From positions 1 to 8,732 of the forward strand of contig JAJXUS010000064.1 in the NCBI GenBank assembly GCA_021782675.1: a stretch of DNA of 8,732 nt, given 5' to 3'. The position numbers were made by a program, and so were the translations under genes. This document shows, one piece after another, positions 1-6,970 of this stretch. The notes under the pieces are model-generated. The model was not told the origin of the DNA, did not search any database, and worked only from the letters and a program-made list of their open reading frames with translations. The number at the start of each line of letters is the position of its first letter. Positions within the stretch are counted from its first letter, which is position 1. Source of the DNA: Acidobacteriota bacterium. GTDB taxonomy: Bacteria; Acidobacteriota; Terriglobia; Terriglobales; Acidobacteriaceae.

Positions 1-2
1 CG

Positions 3-1040
3 GTGGGCGTGCCAAAGATATTTACAACCAGCCAGACCACCTTTTACGGGCCCCGCGGCACGGCGCAGTACACGCGTAACAATCTGCGCGGCAAAGGCGA
101 GTCGATTACGGCGACCGCGTTTGCCGGGCGCCTGGATCAACGCGCCGCTCTGTATTACATCGACCCCAACTTTCATTGGAGTCATTGGAAGGCGACCTCG
201 CAGATATCCTACGAGCGCAACGAAGAGAACCCGGTATTTTCTTCACAGGTGGAGACGGCCAGTATTCAGCAGCAAAGGCCGGTGGATCACGCGCAGAAGA
301 ACATCGTGTTCTTCCGCTACAGCTACACCAAGACGGACCTGACGCGGGTTCTGATTCCCGCGCTGGTTCCCACGCGGGACCAGCACATTCACCTCTCCAC
401 GTTTGCCTCCAACTTTACGCGCGATACGCGCGACAACCCCATGGACGAGCATCGCGGCGTTCTCGATTCGCTGGAACTCGACTTCAATTCCAGCAAATTG
501 GGATCGAGCGTAGACTTTGCGAAATTGACGGGTCAGGCGGCTTTCTATAAAGAAAAATTCCATCACATTGTATTGGCCGACAGCATCCGCATCGGACTGG
601 CACAGCCATTCAACAGCAGCTTTGTGCCGCTCAGCGAAGCCTTTTTCACCGGCGGCGGGAACACCCTGCGCGGATTTCCGCTGGACGGCGCCGGACCGCA
701 GCGCTCGGTGCAGGTTTGCAGCAGCGGCTCCAGCTCGGCGTGCTCATTCATCCAGGTTCCGGCGGGCGGCAACGAGCAGCTCATCCTGAACTCCGAGGCA
801 CGCATTCCGCTCTCCAAAATCATGAAGGGTCTGGGATACGTTCTGTTTTACGATGGCGGCAACGTCTTTCCCAACGTCGGATTTCACGATTTCACCTCGC
901 TCTATTCCAACAACGTCGGCGTTGGATTGCGCTACGCCACGCCGGTAGGTCCGATCCGGTTCGATATCGGCCGCAATCTGAACCCGATCAGCGGCGTGAA
1001 CGCGACGCAGTACTTCATCACCATCGGGCAGGCATTTTAA
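3..1040 (+). CDS. tamA: Omp85-family outer-membrane barrel, TamA-like, C-terminal part (5' end missing)
   Basis: This is the beta-barrel half of an Omp85/BamA-superfamily protein, which sits in the outer membrane and helps insert or export proteins. The frame is open from the window edge, so the signal peptide and POTRA domains lie upstream; the GTG at position 3 is not a real start. Seen in the 345 visible residues: many alternating barrel strands, the family signature DTRDNP (141-146), the GGGNTLRGF segment (217-225) carrying the conserved RGF of loop 6, the strand VGVGLRYATPVGPIRFDIG (305-323), and a terminal Phe (IGQAF) as expected for the BAM-recognised last strand. Loop 6 is enlarged after RGF and carries two cysteines (239, 247). 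A TamB homologue follows after 10 bp, which favours TamA over BamA. Family is near certain; the exact subfamily is inferred from the neighbour, because the POTRA count cannot be seen. Confidence 0.9.
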   Translation: MGVPKIFTTSQTTFYGPRGTAQYTRNNLRGKGESITATAFAGRLDQRAALYYIDPNFHWSHWKATSQISYERNEENPVFSSQVETASIQQQRPVDHAQKNIVFFRYSYTKTDLTRVLIPALVPTRDQHIHLSTFASNFTRDTRDNPMDEHRGVLDSLELDFNSSKLGSSVDFAKLTGQAAFYKEKFHHIVLADSIRIGLAQPFNSSFVPLSEAFFTGGGNTLRGFPLDGAGPQRSVQVCSSGSSSACSFIQVPAGGNEQLILNSEARIPLSKIMKGLGYVLFYDGGNVFPNVGFHDFTSLYSNNVGVGLRYATPVGPIRFDIGRNLNPISGVNATQYFITIGQAF

Positions 1041-1050
1041 TGAGGGCCCC

Positions 1051-4000
1051 ATGAATACCGCACTCAAATTCCCCCCCCATCCCGAAGAGCCCGATCCACA
1101 ACCGCCGCAAAGGCCAAAGCGGAGGCATCGCGGCTGGCGCATTTTCGGCTGGTCGGTTCTGGGCCTTATCTGCCTGTTGATTGCCGCACTGGTGGTGCTC
1201 GGCGCCCTGATCGACACGGACGGCGTGCACACCGCAATTCTGAATTTTGCCGACAAACAGGCCAGCAAGGCACTGGGTGTCGATGTGAACCTGCAGAATT
1301 TTGTGCTCCACTGGGGAACGCTCAGCCTGGATGTTTATGGGGTGCGGGTGGATGGGGCGGGAGCGCATCCCGCGCCGCCGCTGCTGCAGTTGCAGCACGC
1401 CGAGGTGGGCGTGCGCATTGTGTCGCTGATTCACCGCAAGTGGTATCTGAGCAGCCTGCGCCTCGACAAGCCAGTGGTGTGGATCTACGTAGACAAGAAC
1501 GGCAAGTCGAATCTGCCCACCCTGCACTCGAGCAGCAGCAGTAGCAGCAATAACACGCTCTTCGATCTTGGCGTGCGCCACGCGGTGCTGGAGGGAGGCC
1601 AGGTCTACTACAACGATCAGCCGAAGGCGATGGAAGCGGACCTGCACAACCTGAATCTGCGCGCCGCATACGACGCGCCGCGAGAGAGGTACAGCGGCGA
1701 TTTGGCCTACAGCGACGGGCACCTGAAGTATGGCTCCTACAATCCCATTCCGCACGATTTGTCAGTCTCCTTCGCGCTCACGCCGACAGCCTTCCAGGTG
1801 CCCAGCGCGAGGCTCTCGGTGGGCAACTCGCAGGTGCTTATCTCGGCAACTGTGAGTCACTATCATGAAAATCCCGCCGTGCAGGTGGACTATCACGTGG
1901 CGATCGATGCGGCGCAGATGGGGCAGTTTCTCGGCAAGCCCACGCTGCCGGCGGGAGTGCTGCGGGCCGCGGGCGACATCTACTTCAACGATGTTCCCAA
2001 CCAGCCGCTGATGAAGACCCTGACGGTGAATGGCGATTTGAGCAGCGACCGGCTGGCCATGAAGTCGAGCACGATGGCGACCCAGGTGACGAACCTCGAC
2101 GCCCACTACACCGTGGCCAACGGCAATGCAGCTCTGAGAGACTTCCATGCCGGCGTGCTGGGGGGCGAGGTGACGGCGCAGGGCACGATGACCAATCTGG
2201 GCGGGGATTCGCACTCCAGCTTCAAAGCGGCGCTGCGCAACATTTCGCTGGCGCAGTTAAAAGGAGTGGCAGGTAAATCGGCGGCCACGCCGGCTGTGGC
2301 GCTGGCGGGCACGCTGAACGCGACCGCGACGGCGAGCTGGGGCAAGACGATGAACGACCTGGTGGCGCGCGCGGATGCAGGAATCCATGGCGACGTGTCG
2401 GGGACACACAAGCGGGGCGAAAGCAAAGCGCCTGCTCCCTCTTCGAGCGCGAATGCCAACCTGATGGACGTGGCAAATACCACTCCTGAGAATGCGAATG
2501 CGGGTGTCATTCCGGTGGACAGCGAGATTCACGCCACGTACACGCGAGCCGACGGCAGGCTGCAACTTGTCAATAGTTACGTGCGCACGCGGCAAACGAC
2601 GCTGACGCTGAATGGTACGGTCAGCAAGAACTCCAGCCTGGCCATTCGGCTGCAGGCGAACGATCTGCGCGAACTGGGGACGATGATGAATTCCCTGCGC
2701 ACACCGGCGCCCAATCAGCAACCGCTGGAACTGGCAGGCACAGCGTCGTTTGCAGGCGACGTCACCGGGTCTACGGCCGCGCCTCATCTGACCGGCCAGT
2801 TCACGGCGATGCATCTGCACCTGAACCAGTCGGACTGGAAGTCGATTCACGCCGGCGTAGATGCCAGCCCCGATCACGCCAGTCTGCAGAACGCAGTGCT
2901 GCAGCCGGCGACGCAGGGAAGCATTACCGTGAATGCGCGCGCCGGATTGAAGAAATGGGCCTTCAGCAAACAGAGCCCGCTGCAGGCGCAGGTGAGCGTC
3001 GCGCAGATTCAGGTGGCCGATGTGGCGAAGTTCATGACCAATCCGCCGCCGGTGACGGGCACGCTGAATAGCCATATCAACCTGCACGGCAGCTTGGCCA
3101 ATCCCGAGGGAACGGGCAACCTGGCGTTGACGAAGGTGTCGGCGTATCAGCAGCCCATCAATGCGATTCGCGCCCAGTTCTCCGGCAACGGGCAGCAGGC
3201 GCAGGCGAATCTCTCTGTTCAGATGCAGGCGGGCGCGGTGCAGGCGAAGGTGACGGTGCAGCCGCGGCAGCGCACATATCAGGCAGAGGTAACCTCGCCG
3301 GGCATCAAGTTGGATCAACTTGCCGCTGTCCAAGCTCGCGGCATCAAGGCCAGTGGGGTTGTGCAACTGCATGCCTCGGGCCAGGGAAGCCTGGATAATC
3401 CGGCGCTGCAGGCAAGCGTGCAGATTCCCACATTGACGGTTTCAAACCAGACCATCAACGCGATCAATCTGCAGCTGGGAGTGGCCGATCACGTGGCCAA
3501 CGCGACGCTGAGCTCGAATGCGATGAACACGAACATCCAGGCGAAGGCACGGATGCAGATGACCGGCGGTTACATGACGGATGCGTCGCTGGACACATCG
3601 GTGCTGAACCTGCAGCCGCTGCTGGCGATCTATTCGCCCACGGAGGCACAGAACATCCGCGGTCAGACGCAGGTTCACGCCACCGTGCATGGGCCGGTGA
3701 AGAACATAAAGCAACTCGAAGCGCACATCACCATCCCGGTGCTGAACGTGGCTTACCAGAGCAGCATTCAACTGGCCGAGGCGGCGCCGATCCAGGTGAA
3801 CTATAAAGACGGCGTTCTTGACGTGCCACCGGGAGCGATACGCGGCACGGACACCGATCTTCAGTTTCAGGCGCATGTTCCCACCGATCACAACGTGCCC
3901 ATGTCGCTCAAGCTGGGAGGCACGGTAGACCTGAAGCTGGCGGAGCTCTTCAACCCCGACATTCACAGCGGTGGGCAGATGAAGCTCAACATTGATTCCC

Positions 4001-5163
4001 ACGGCGCCATCAGCAATGGGCAGATTGGCGGCGAGATCGATATTGTCAACGCCAGCTTTGCGGAAGGTACCATGCCGGTGGGATTGCAGAACGGCAACGG
4101 CGTGCTGAAGCTGACCACAGATCGTGTGAACATTGCCAGCTTTCAGGGCACGGTGGGCGGGGGAACGGTGCAATTGCAGGGAGGCGTGGCCTACCGGCCC
4201 AGCCTCACCTTTGATTTGGGCATGGCCGCGAAGGGCATCCGCATGCTGTATCCGCAGGGGCTGCGCGAGAGCATGGACGCCAATATCCGCCTTAACGGCA
4301 GCACAACGAATGCGCTGGTGGCTGGCAACGTGGACCTGACGGACCTGTCGTTTACGCCGGGCTTTGACCTGACCAGCTTTGCGGGATCGCTCTCGGGCGG
4401 GGTGGCCATGCCGCCTACCCAGGGAATGGCGCAGAATGTGCGGCTGAATCTGGCGGTGCACTCGACCAACAATATCGACTTGGTAAGCCGGCAGCTGAGC
4501 GTCAACGGCGCCGCCAATCTGCAAGTGCGCGGCACCGCCGCGCAGCCGGTGATTCTGGGCCGGGTCAACCTGACCAGCGGCGACTTCATCATCAACGGCA
4601 ACCGCTTTCTGCTCTCCGGCGGCACCATCCAGTTCATTAACCCGATGCAGACCGAGCCGGTGCTCAACTTGACGCTGACGACAACGATTCAGGAGTACAA
4701 CATCAGCATGCGCTTCCAAGGTCCAGCGCAGCAGATCCATGCCGAATACAGCTCCGATCCGGCGCTGCCGACAGCGGACATTATTCATCTACTCGCCTTT
4801 GGCAATACCACCGAGGCCGCCGCCAACAATGCCACGCCTGCGAACCAGCAGGCGGAGGCGCTGGTGGCATCGCAGGTATCGAGCCAGGTGACGAGCCGCA
4901 TCTCCAAGGTGGCCGGAATCTCGCAGCTGTCGGTGAGCCCGGTGTTGCAGAGCGGCACCAACCAGGGGCCGCCGGGAGCCATGATCACGATTCGCCAGCG
5001 CGTGACCGGCAATCTGTTCATCACCTTCTCAACCAATGTGGCATCGACGCAGGACCAGGTGATCCAGGGCGAATATCAGGTCTCGCCGCGCGTGTCGTTC
5101 AGCGCCACCCGCGATCCCAACGGCGGATTCGGCTTCGATACGCTGATCAAACACTCGTGGTGA
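1051..5163 (+). CDS. tamB: Translocation/assembly module protein TamB (AsmA-like N-terminus, DUF490 C-terminus)
   Basis: A large inner-membrane-anchored periplasmic protein. TamB works with TamA in outer-membrane protein assembly, and TamB/AsmA-like proteins are proposed to form hydrophobic grooves carrying phospholipid to the outer membrane. Seen in its 1370 residues: a Pro-rich, basic cytoplasmic tail (1-30), one membrane segment (about 31-54), an AsmA-like N-terminal region (55-155), a seven-Ser run (160-166), then hundreds of residues of beta-rich repeats with a period near 100 residues. A low-complexity polar linker (about 455-490) interrupts them. The C-terminal TamB/DUF490 domain includes NGNRFLLSGGTIQF (about 1181-1194), PTADIIHLLAFG, and a Trp end. 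The length fits TamB (E. coli 1259 aa). The ATG at 1051 has GAGGG at 1042-1046, only 4 nt upstream. It lies 10 bp after the Omp85 gene, so the two are surely one operon. Family assignment is confident; the cargo is not knowable here. Confidence 0.95.
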   Translation: MNTALKFPPHPEEPDPQPPQRPKRRHRGWRIFGWSVLGLICLLIAALVVLGALIDTDGVHTAILNFADKQASKALGVDVNLQNFVLHWGTLSLDVYGVRVDGAGAHPAPPLLQLQHAEVGVRIVSLIHRKWYLSSLRLDKPVVWIYVDKNGKSNLPTLHSSSSSSSNNTLFDLGVRHAVLEGGQVYYNDQPKAMEADLHNLNLRAAYDAPRERYSGDLAYSDGHLKYGSYNPIPHDLSVSFALTPTAFQVPSARLSVGNSQVLISATVSHYHENPAVQVDYHVAIDAAQMGQFLGKPTLPAGVLRAAGDIYFNDVPNQPLMKTLTVNGDLSSDRLAMKSSTMATQVTNLDAHYTVANGNAALRDFHAGVLGGEVTAQGTMTNLGGDSHSSFKAALRNISLAQLKGVAGKSAATPAVALAGTLNATATASWGKTMNDLVARADAGIHGDVSGTHKRGESKAPAPSSSANANLMDVANTTPENANAGVIPVDSEIHATYTRADGRLQLVNSYVRTRQTTLTLNGTVSKNSSLAIRLQANDLRELGTMMNSLRTPAPNQQPLELAGTASFAGDVTGSTAAPHLTGQFTAMHLHLNQSDWKSIHAGVDASPDHASLQNAVLQPATQGSITVNARAGLKKWAFSKQSPLQAQVSVAQIQVADVAKFMTNPPPVTGTLNSHINLHGSLANPEGTGNLALTKVSAYQQPINAIRAQFSGNGQQAQANLSVQMQAGAVQAKVTVQPRQRTYQAEVTSPGIKLDQLAAVQARGIKASGVVQLHASGQGSLDNPALQASVQIPTLTVSNQTINAINLQLGVADHVANATLSSNAMNTNIQAKARMQMTGGYMTDASLDTSVLNLQPLLAIYSPTEAQNIRGQTQVHATVHGPVKNIKQLEAHITIPVLNVAYQSSIQLAEAAPIQVNYKDGVLDVPPGAIRGTDTDLQFQAHVPTDHNVPMSLKLGGTVDLKLAELFNPDIHSGGQMKLNIDSHGAISNGQIGGEIDIVNASFAEGTMPVGLQNGNGVLKLTTDRVNIASFQGTVGGGTVQLQGGVAYRPSLTFDLGMAAKGIRMLYPQGLRESMDANIRLNGSTTNALVAGNVDLTDLSFTPGFDLTSFAGSLSGGVAMPPTQGMAQNVRLNLAVHSTNNIDLVSRQLSVNGAANLQVRGTAAQPVILGRVNLTSGDFIINGNRFLLSGGTIQFINPMQTEPVLNLTLTTTIQEYNISMRFQGPAQQIHAEYSSDPALPTADIIHLLAFGNTTEAAANNATPANQQAEALVASQVSSQVTSRISKVAGISQLSVSPVLQSGTNQGPPGAMITIRQRVTGNLFITFSTNVASTQDQVIQGEYQVSPRVSFSATRDPNGGFGFDTLIKHSW

Positions 5164-5187
5164 CATGCGGGGGGAGAGCGGGATGGA

Positions 5188-5226
5188 GAGCGGCGCGCCG
5201 AACCGGCGCGCCGCTCATCTCTTTTT
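5188..5226 (+). terminator. Strong Rho-independent terminator after tamB
   Basis: A perfect 13-bp GC-rich stem (5188-5200 paired with 5204-5216, loop AAC) is followed by ATCTC and then five T (5222-5226). It begins 24 nt after the tamB stop, so it should end the tamA-tamB transcript. Each arm contains the 8-bp palindrome GGCGCGCC. The right arm overlaps the stop codon (5215-5217) of the minus-strand histone-like gene. In that direction no T-tract follows the stem, so it would be a poorer terminator for the opposing transcript. Confidence 0.8.
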
Positions 5227-5559
5227 GGAGGGAACCTTTTTTCCCGCGCGGCGAGCTTCTGAGAGCCCGATGGCGATGGCCTGCTTGCGGCTCGTTACCT
5301 TTTTGCCGGAACCGGTCTTCAGCTTGCCCCGCTTCATCTCGTGCATCTCTTCCTTCACCTTCCGGCCCGCGGCAGGGGAGTACTTGCGGGTCGACTTCGT
5401 GCTGGAAGAGGAACTCTTTTTTGCCGAAGATTTTTTGGTCGAACTGGTTTTACGGCTGGTGGAGGATGTGCGCTTCGCGGCCGACTTCTTTTTGCTCCCG
5501 GCTGACTTGCCCCTTGAAGCGGACTTCCTCGTAGAGGATGATTTCTTTTTCGTTGCCAT
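5215..5559 (-). CDS. Lys/Ser-rich histone-like DUF6496 protein
   Basis: A 114-residue, extremely basic protein. Residues 1-58 are low-complexity Lys/Ser/Thr/Arg/Ala (MATKKKSSST at the start), resembling histone H1-type tails. Residues 59-114 form a conserved-looking domain with EEMHEMKRGKLKTGSG (70-85) and SRKQAIAIGLSEARRAGKKVP (90-110, quoted only as the region: S90 to P110), which I recognise as DUF6496. The function is unproven; the composition suggests binding to DNA or RNA, perhaps as a nucleoid protein, but that is inference. The start at 5559 is chosen because AAGGGAG (5566-5572) lies 6 nt upstream. An in-frame TTG at 5589 would add ten residues that include this ribosome site, so it is unlikely. 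It is convergent with tamB, and its stop lies inside the tamB terminator stem. The DUF4256 gene lies 104 bp upstream on the same strand, so they could share a transcript. Confidence 0.85.
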   Translation of the reverse strand: MATKKKSSSTRKSASRGKSAGSKKKSAAKRTSSTSRKTSSTKKSSAKKSSSSSTKSTRKYSPAAGRKVKEEMHEMKRGKLKTGSGKKVTSRKQAIAIGLSEARRAGKKVPSKKR

Positions 5560-5663
5560 GTCATTCTCCCTTCCGGGGTGAGATGGCAACCAAATTGCCG
5601 GCGGTTGTATCGGCCCTCGCAGGACAAGAGAGCACTTGGGATGTGGGCTTCAGGAGAGGCGCC
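5560..5663 (-). promoter_or_regulatory. Leader region of the DUF6496 gene with inverted repeat and ribosome site
   Basis: This 104-bp gap separates the DUF4256 stop from the DUF6496 start. It holds the ribosome-binding sequence AAGGGAG (5566-5572) and, just upstream, an inverted repeat GGCAA-CCAAA-TTGCC (5585-5599) that could be an operator half-site pair or a small leader hairpin. A 10-bp palindrome GAGGCGCCTC (5656-5665) overlaps the DUF4256 stop but has no loop or T-tract, so it does not look like a terminator. I could not find a convincing -35/-10 pair, and co-transcription with the upstream gene is possible. Confidence 0.35.
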
Positions 5664-6230
5664 TCACACGCGCAATGAGCCGCGAAACCCCCGGGCGCGA
5701 TAAAAACAGGGCGCGGTGTTGTGATAGACGAAGACCGTGTTGTAGCGGCGATCGGCAAAGATGGCGCCGCCCAACTCTACGATTGCCACCGGAGTCTTGA
5801 GCCAGCTCTGCGATTTGGTATCGAACGCGCCCAGCGTTTGCAGGTACCGGTACTCCTCTTCACTGAGTGGCTCGATGCCCATGGCGACGGCCATGTCCAA
5901 TACATTCCCCGCAACGGGCAGGCCCTCTTCTTCGCGCTTTCTCTGCCCGGCCCCGTCGTAACAGATGCTTCTGCGGCCGATGGGGCTCTGCGGCGCACAG
6001 TCGTAGAAGATGTACTCGCCGGTCTGCTTGTCGAATCCCACCACGTCGGGCTCGCCGCCGGTCGCCTCCATCTGCTGCAGCGAAGCCAGCTTGCGTTCGC
6101 CGGCTTGCAGCCTGGCCAGCACATCGGCCCAGGCCATTCCCTTGTGGCGTTTCATGTTGCTCTCAAAGCGGGCTTTCAAGGTGCTGAGCAGCTCGTCCCG
6201 CTTCTTCTTCGCAAGCGTTGTGGTAGGCAT
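5664..6230 (-). CDS. DUF4256 domain-containing protein
   Basis: A 188-residue soluble protein that I recognise as a full-length DUF4256 member; no reaction is established for the family as far as I know. Seen motifs in order: a basic N-terminal helix with RDELLSTLKARFE (11-23), MKRHKGMAW (26-34), TGGEPDVVG (57-65), YIFYDCAPQSPIGRRSICYD (73-92), FDTKSQSWLKTP (136-147), GGAIFADRRYNTVFVYHN (154-171), and the terminal ARGFRGSLRV (179-188). The dense conserved polar and aromatic residues suggest an active or binding site rather than a structural role, but this is inference. There is no signal peptide or membrane segment, so it is probably cytoplasmic. The ATG at 6230 gives the family's usual N-terminus, with a weak AGGG 7 nt before it. 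It lies between the secreted-protein gene and the DUF6496 gene, all on the minus strand. Family assignment is confident and function unknown. Confidence 0.88.
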   Translation of the reverse strand: MPTTTLAKKKRDELLSTLKARFESNMKRHKGMAWADVLARLQAGERKLASLQQMEATGGEPDVVGFDKQTGEYIFYDCAPQSPIGRRSICYDGAGQRKREEEGLPVAGNVLDMAVAMGIEPLSEEEYRYLQTLGAFDTKSQSWLKTPVAIVELGGAIFADRRYNTVFVYHNTAPCFYRARGFRGSLRV

Positions 6231-6340
6231 GGTTGACCCTGACTCTGCGGAAATCTTCGCACGCGTCGATGCATCGTTCCAAAATTTTGATGAAGTGCAG
6301 CCGGCAAACAGTCGGCCGGCGCACGGCCCTAGTGGCCGGA
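6231..6340 (-). other. Inverted repeats in the gap between the secreted-protein gene and the DUF4256 gene
   Basis: The 98-bp gap (6231-6328) has a short hairpin over the stop of the secreted-protein gene (CGGCC 6324-6328, loop of 5, GGCCG 6334-6338). A further possible stem is made by two copies of GCCGGC (6300-6305, 6315-6320). No T-tract follows on the minus strand, so termination here would be weak at best. An AT-rich palindrome CAAAATTTTG (6280-6289) precedes the DUF4256 gene. On the minus strand TTGGAA and GAAGAT, 18 bp apart, are a poor but possible promoter for DUF4256. Confidence 0.25.
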
Positions 6341-6970
6341 CTTGGCGTTCAAGTACTTGTTGAAGGGAACCTGGAAGGGGAAGAACTGCTGGCCGCTGGC
6401 GCTGCGCAGGTCATTGACGTAGAGATCGGCGCCGCGCAGAGGATTGGAGCCGCTGGTGAGGACGTAAAAGAGGAAGCCGGCGCGGGTGGTATGAGGCTCC
6501 ACGACCAGGGCCTGATACTCAAACTGGTTGAAGTCGTCCTCGATCTGCTTGTTGTGGTTCTTGTGATGGAAGTGAATCCCGGGGAGCGGAGTGGGGACAG
6601 CCATGGGCCGCGGATCGTAGTTGCCCATGAGGCGCTCCACGTCCTCAGGCTCGGCGGCTTGCACGCGCTGCCCATCCGCCGACTGAAAGAGAATGCGCGC
6701 CTCGCGCAGCGAGATGGGGTGGTCGCCGTTGTTGGTGATGATGAGGCGGATAGGATAGACGCCGTACTTGTAATAGTCGTGGAAGTTGAAGAGCTCCTGC
6801 TTGTCCTTGGTCTCGTAGGGCTCGACGGCGATGGCGAGGTGCTCGGCATCGTGAACTTCCACGGCCGGGAAGGAGGTCGCGGGGGTGACCGGCGGAGGTG
6901 CATGGTCCTCGGCGAAGGCCGTGAGAGCCACGCCCAGAAGCAGGATCGGAAGTAGACGGCAGGAGGTCAT
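6329..6970 (-). CDS. Secreted protein of unknown function with a beta-sandwich-like core
   Basis: I do not recognise a named family. The 213-residue product begins with a clear signal peptide (MTSCRLLPILLLGVALTAFA, likely cut after residue 20 before EDH), then a Pro-rich stretch (25-36). The segment YPIRLIITNNGDHPISLREA (72-91) has the alternating hydrophobic pattern and N-N-G-D turn of Ig-like or fibronectin-like domains that handle partner strands. A His-rich piece, GIHFHHKNHNKQ (131-142), could bind metal. The C-terminal half (155-203) is again beta-rich. It should be periplasmic or outside the cell. The frame stays open well upstream across waaA (to 7393) but that stretch is antisense to a solid gene. 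I chose ATG 6970 because it starts the signal peptide directly; ATG 6988 would add six residues. Neither has a clear ribosome site. It is divergent from waaA across 56 bp. Confidence 0.8.
   Translation of the reverse strand: MTSCRLLPILLLGVALTAFAEDHAPPPVTPATSFPAVEVHDAEHLAIAVEPYETKDKQELFNFHDYYKYGVYPIRLIITNNGDHPISLREARILFQSADGQRVQAAEPEDVERLMGNYDPRPMAVPTPLPGIHFHHKNHNKQIEDDFNQFEYQALVVEPHTTRAGFLFYVLTSGSNPLRGADLYVNDLRSASGQQFFPFQVPFNKYLNAKSGH

Noticed and set aside
3..5. GTG at the window edge as the true start of the Omp85 gene
   Set aside because: The product would lack signal peptide, POTRA domains and several barrel strands; the frame is simply cut by the window.
1018..4788. Long minus-strand open frames opposite tamB (up to 448 codons)
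   Set aside because: They are His/Arg/Gln/Leu-rich, lack recognisable motifs or ribosome sites, and mirror a well-supported high-GC gene on the other strand.
5165..5581. Plus-strand 138-codon frame rich in Phe, Leu, Glu and Asp
   Set aside because: It is the antisense image of the Lys/Ser-rich gene, whose AAG and TCC-type codons read backwards as CTT, GGA and similar. It starts in the tamB terminator region.
5721..6236. Plus-strand 171-codon frame opposite DUF4256
   Set aside because: The minus strand carries the full set of DUF4256 motifs; this frame has none that I recognise.
6233..6955. Plus-strand 240-codon frame rich in Val, Leu, Gly and Glu
   Set aside because: It is the mirror of the secreted-protein gene. 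The minus strand has a signal peptide and a sensible domain pattern, while this one is repetitive V/L/E composition with no motif.
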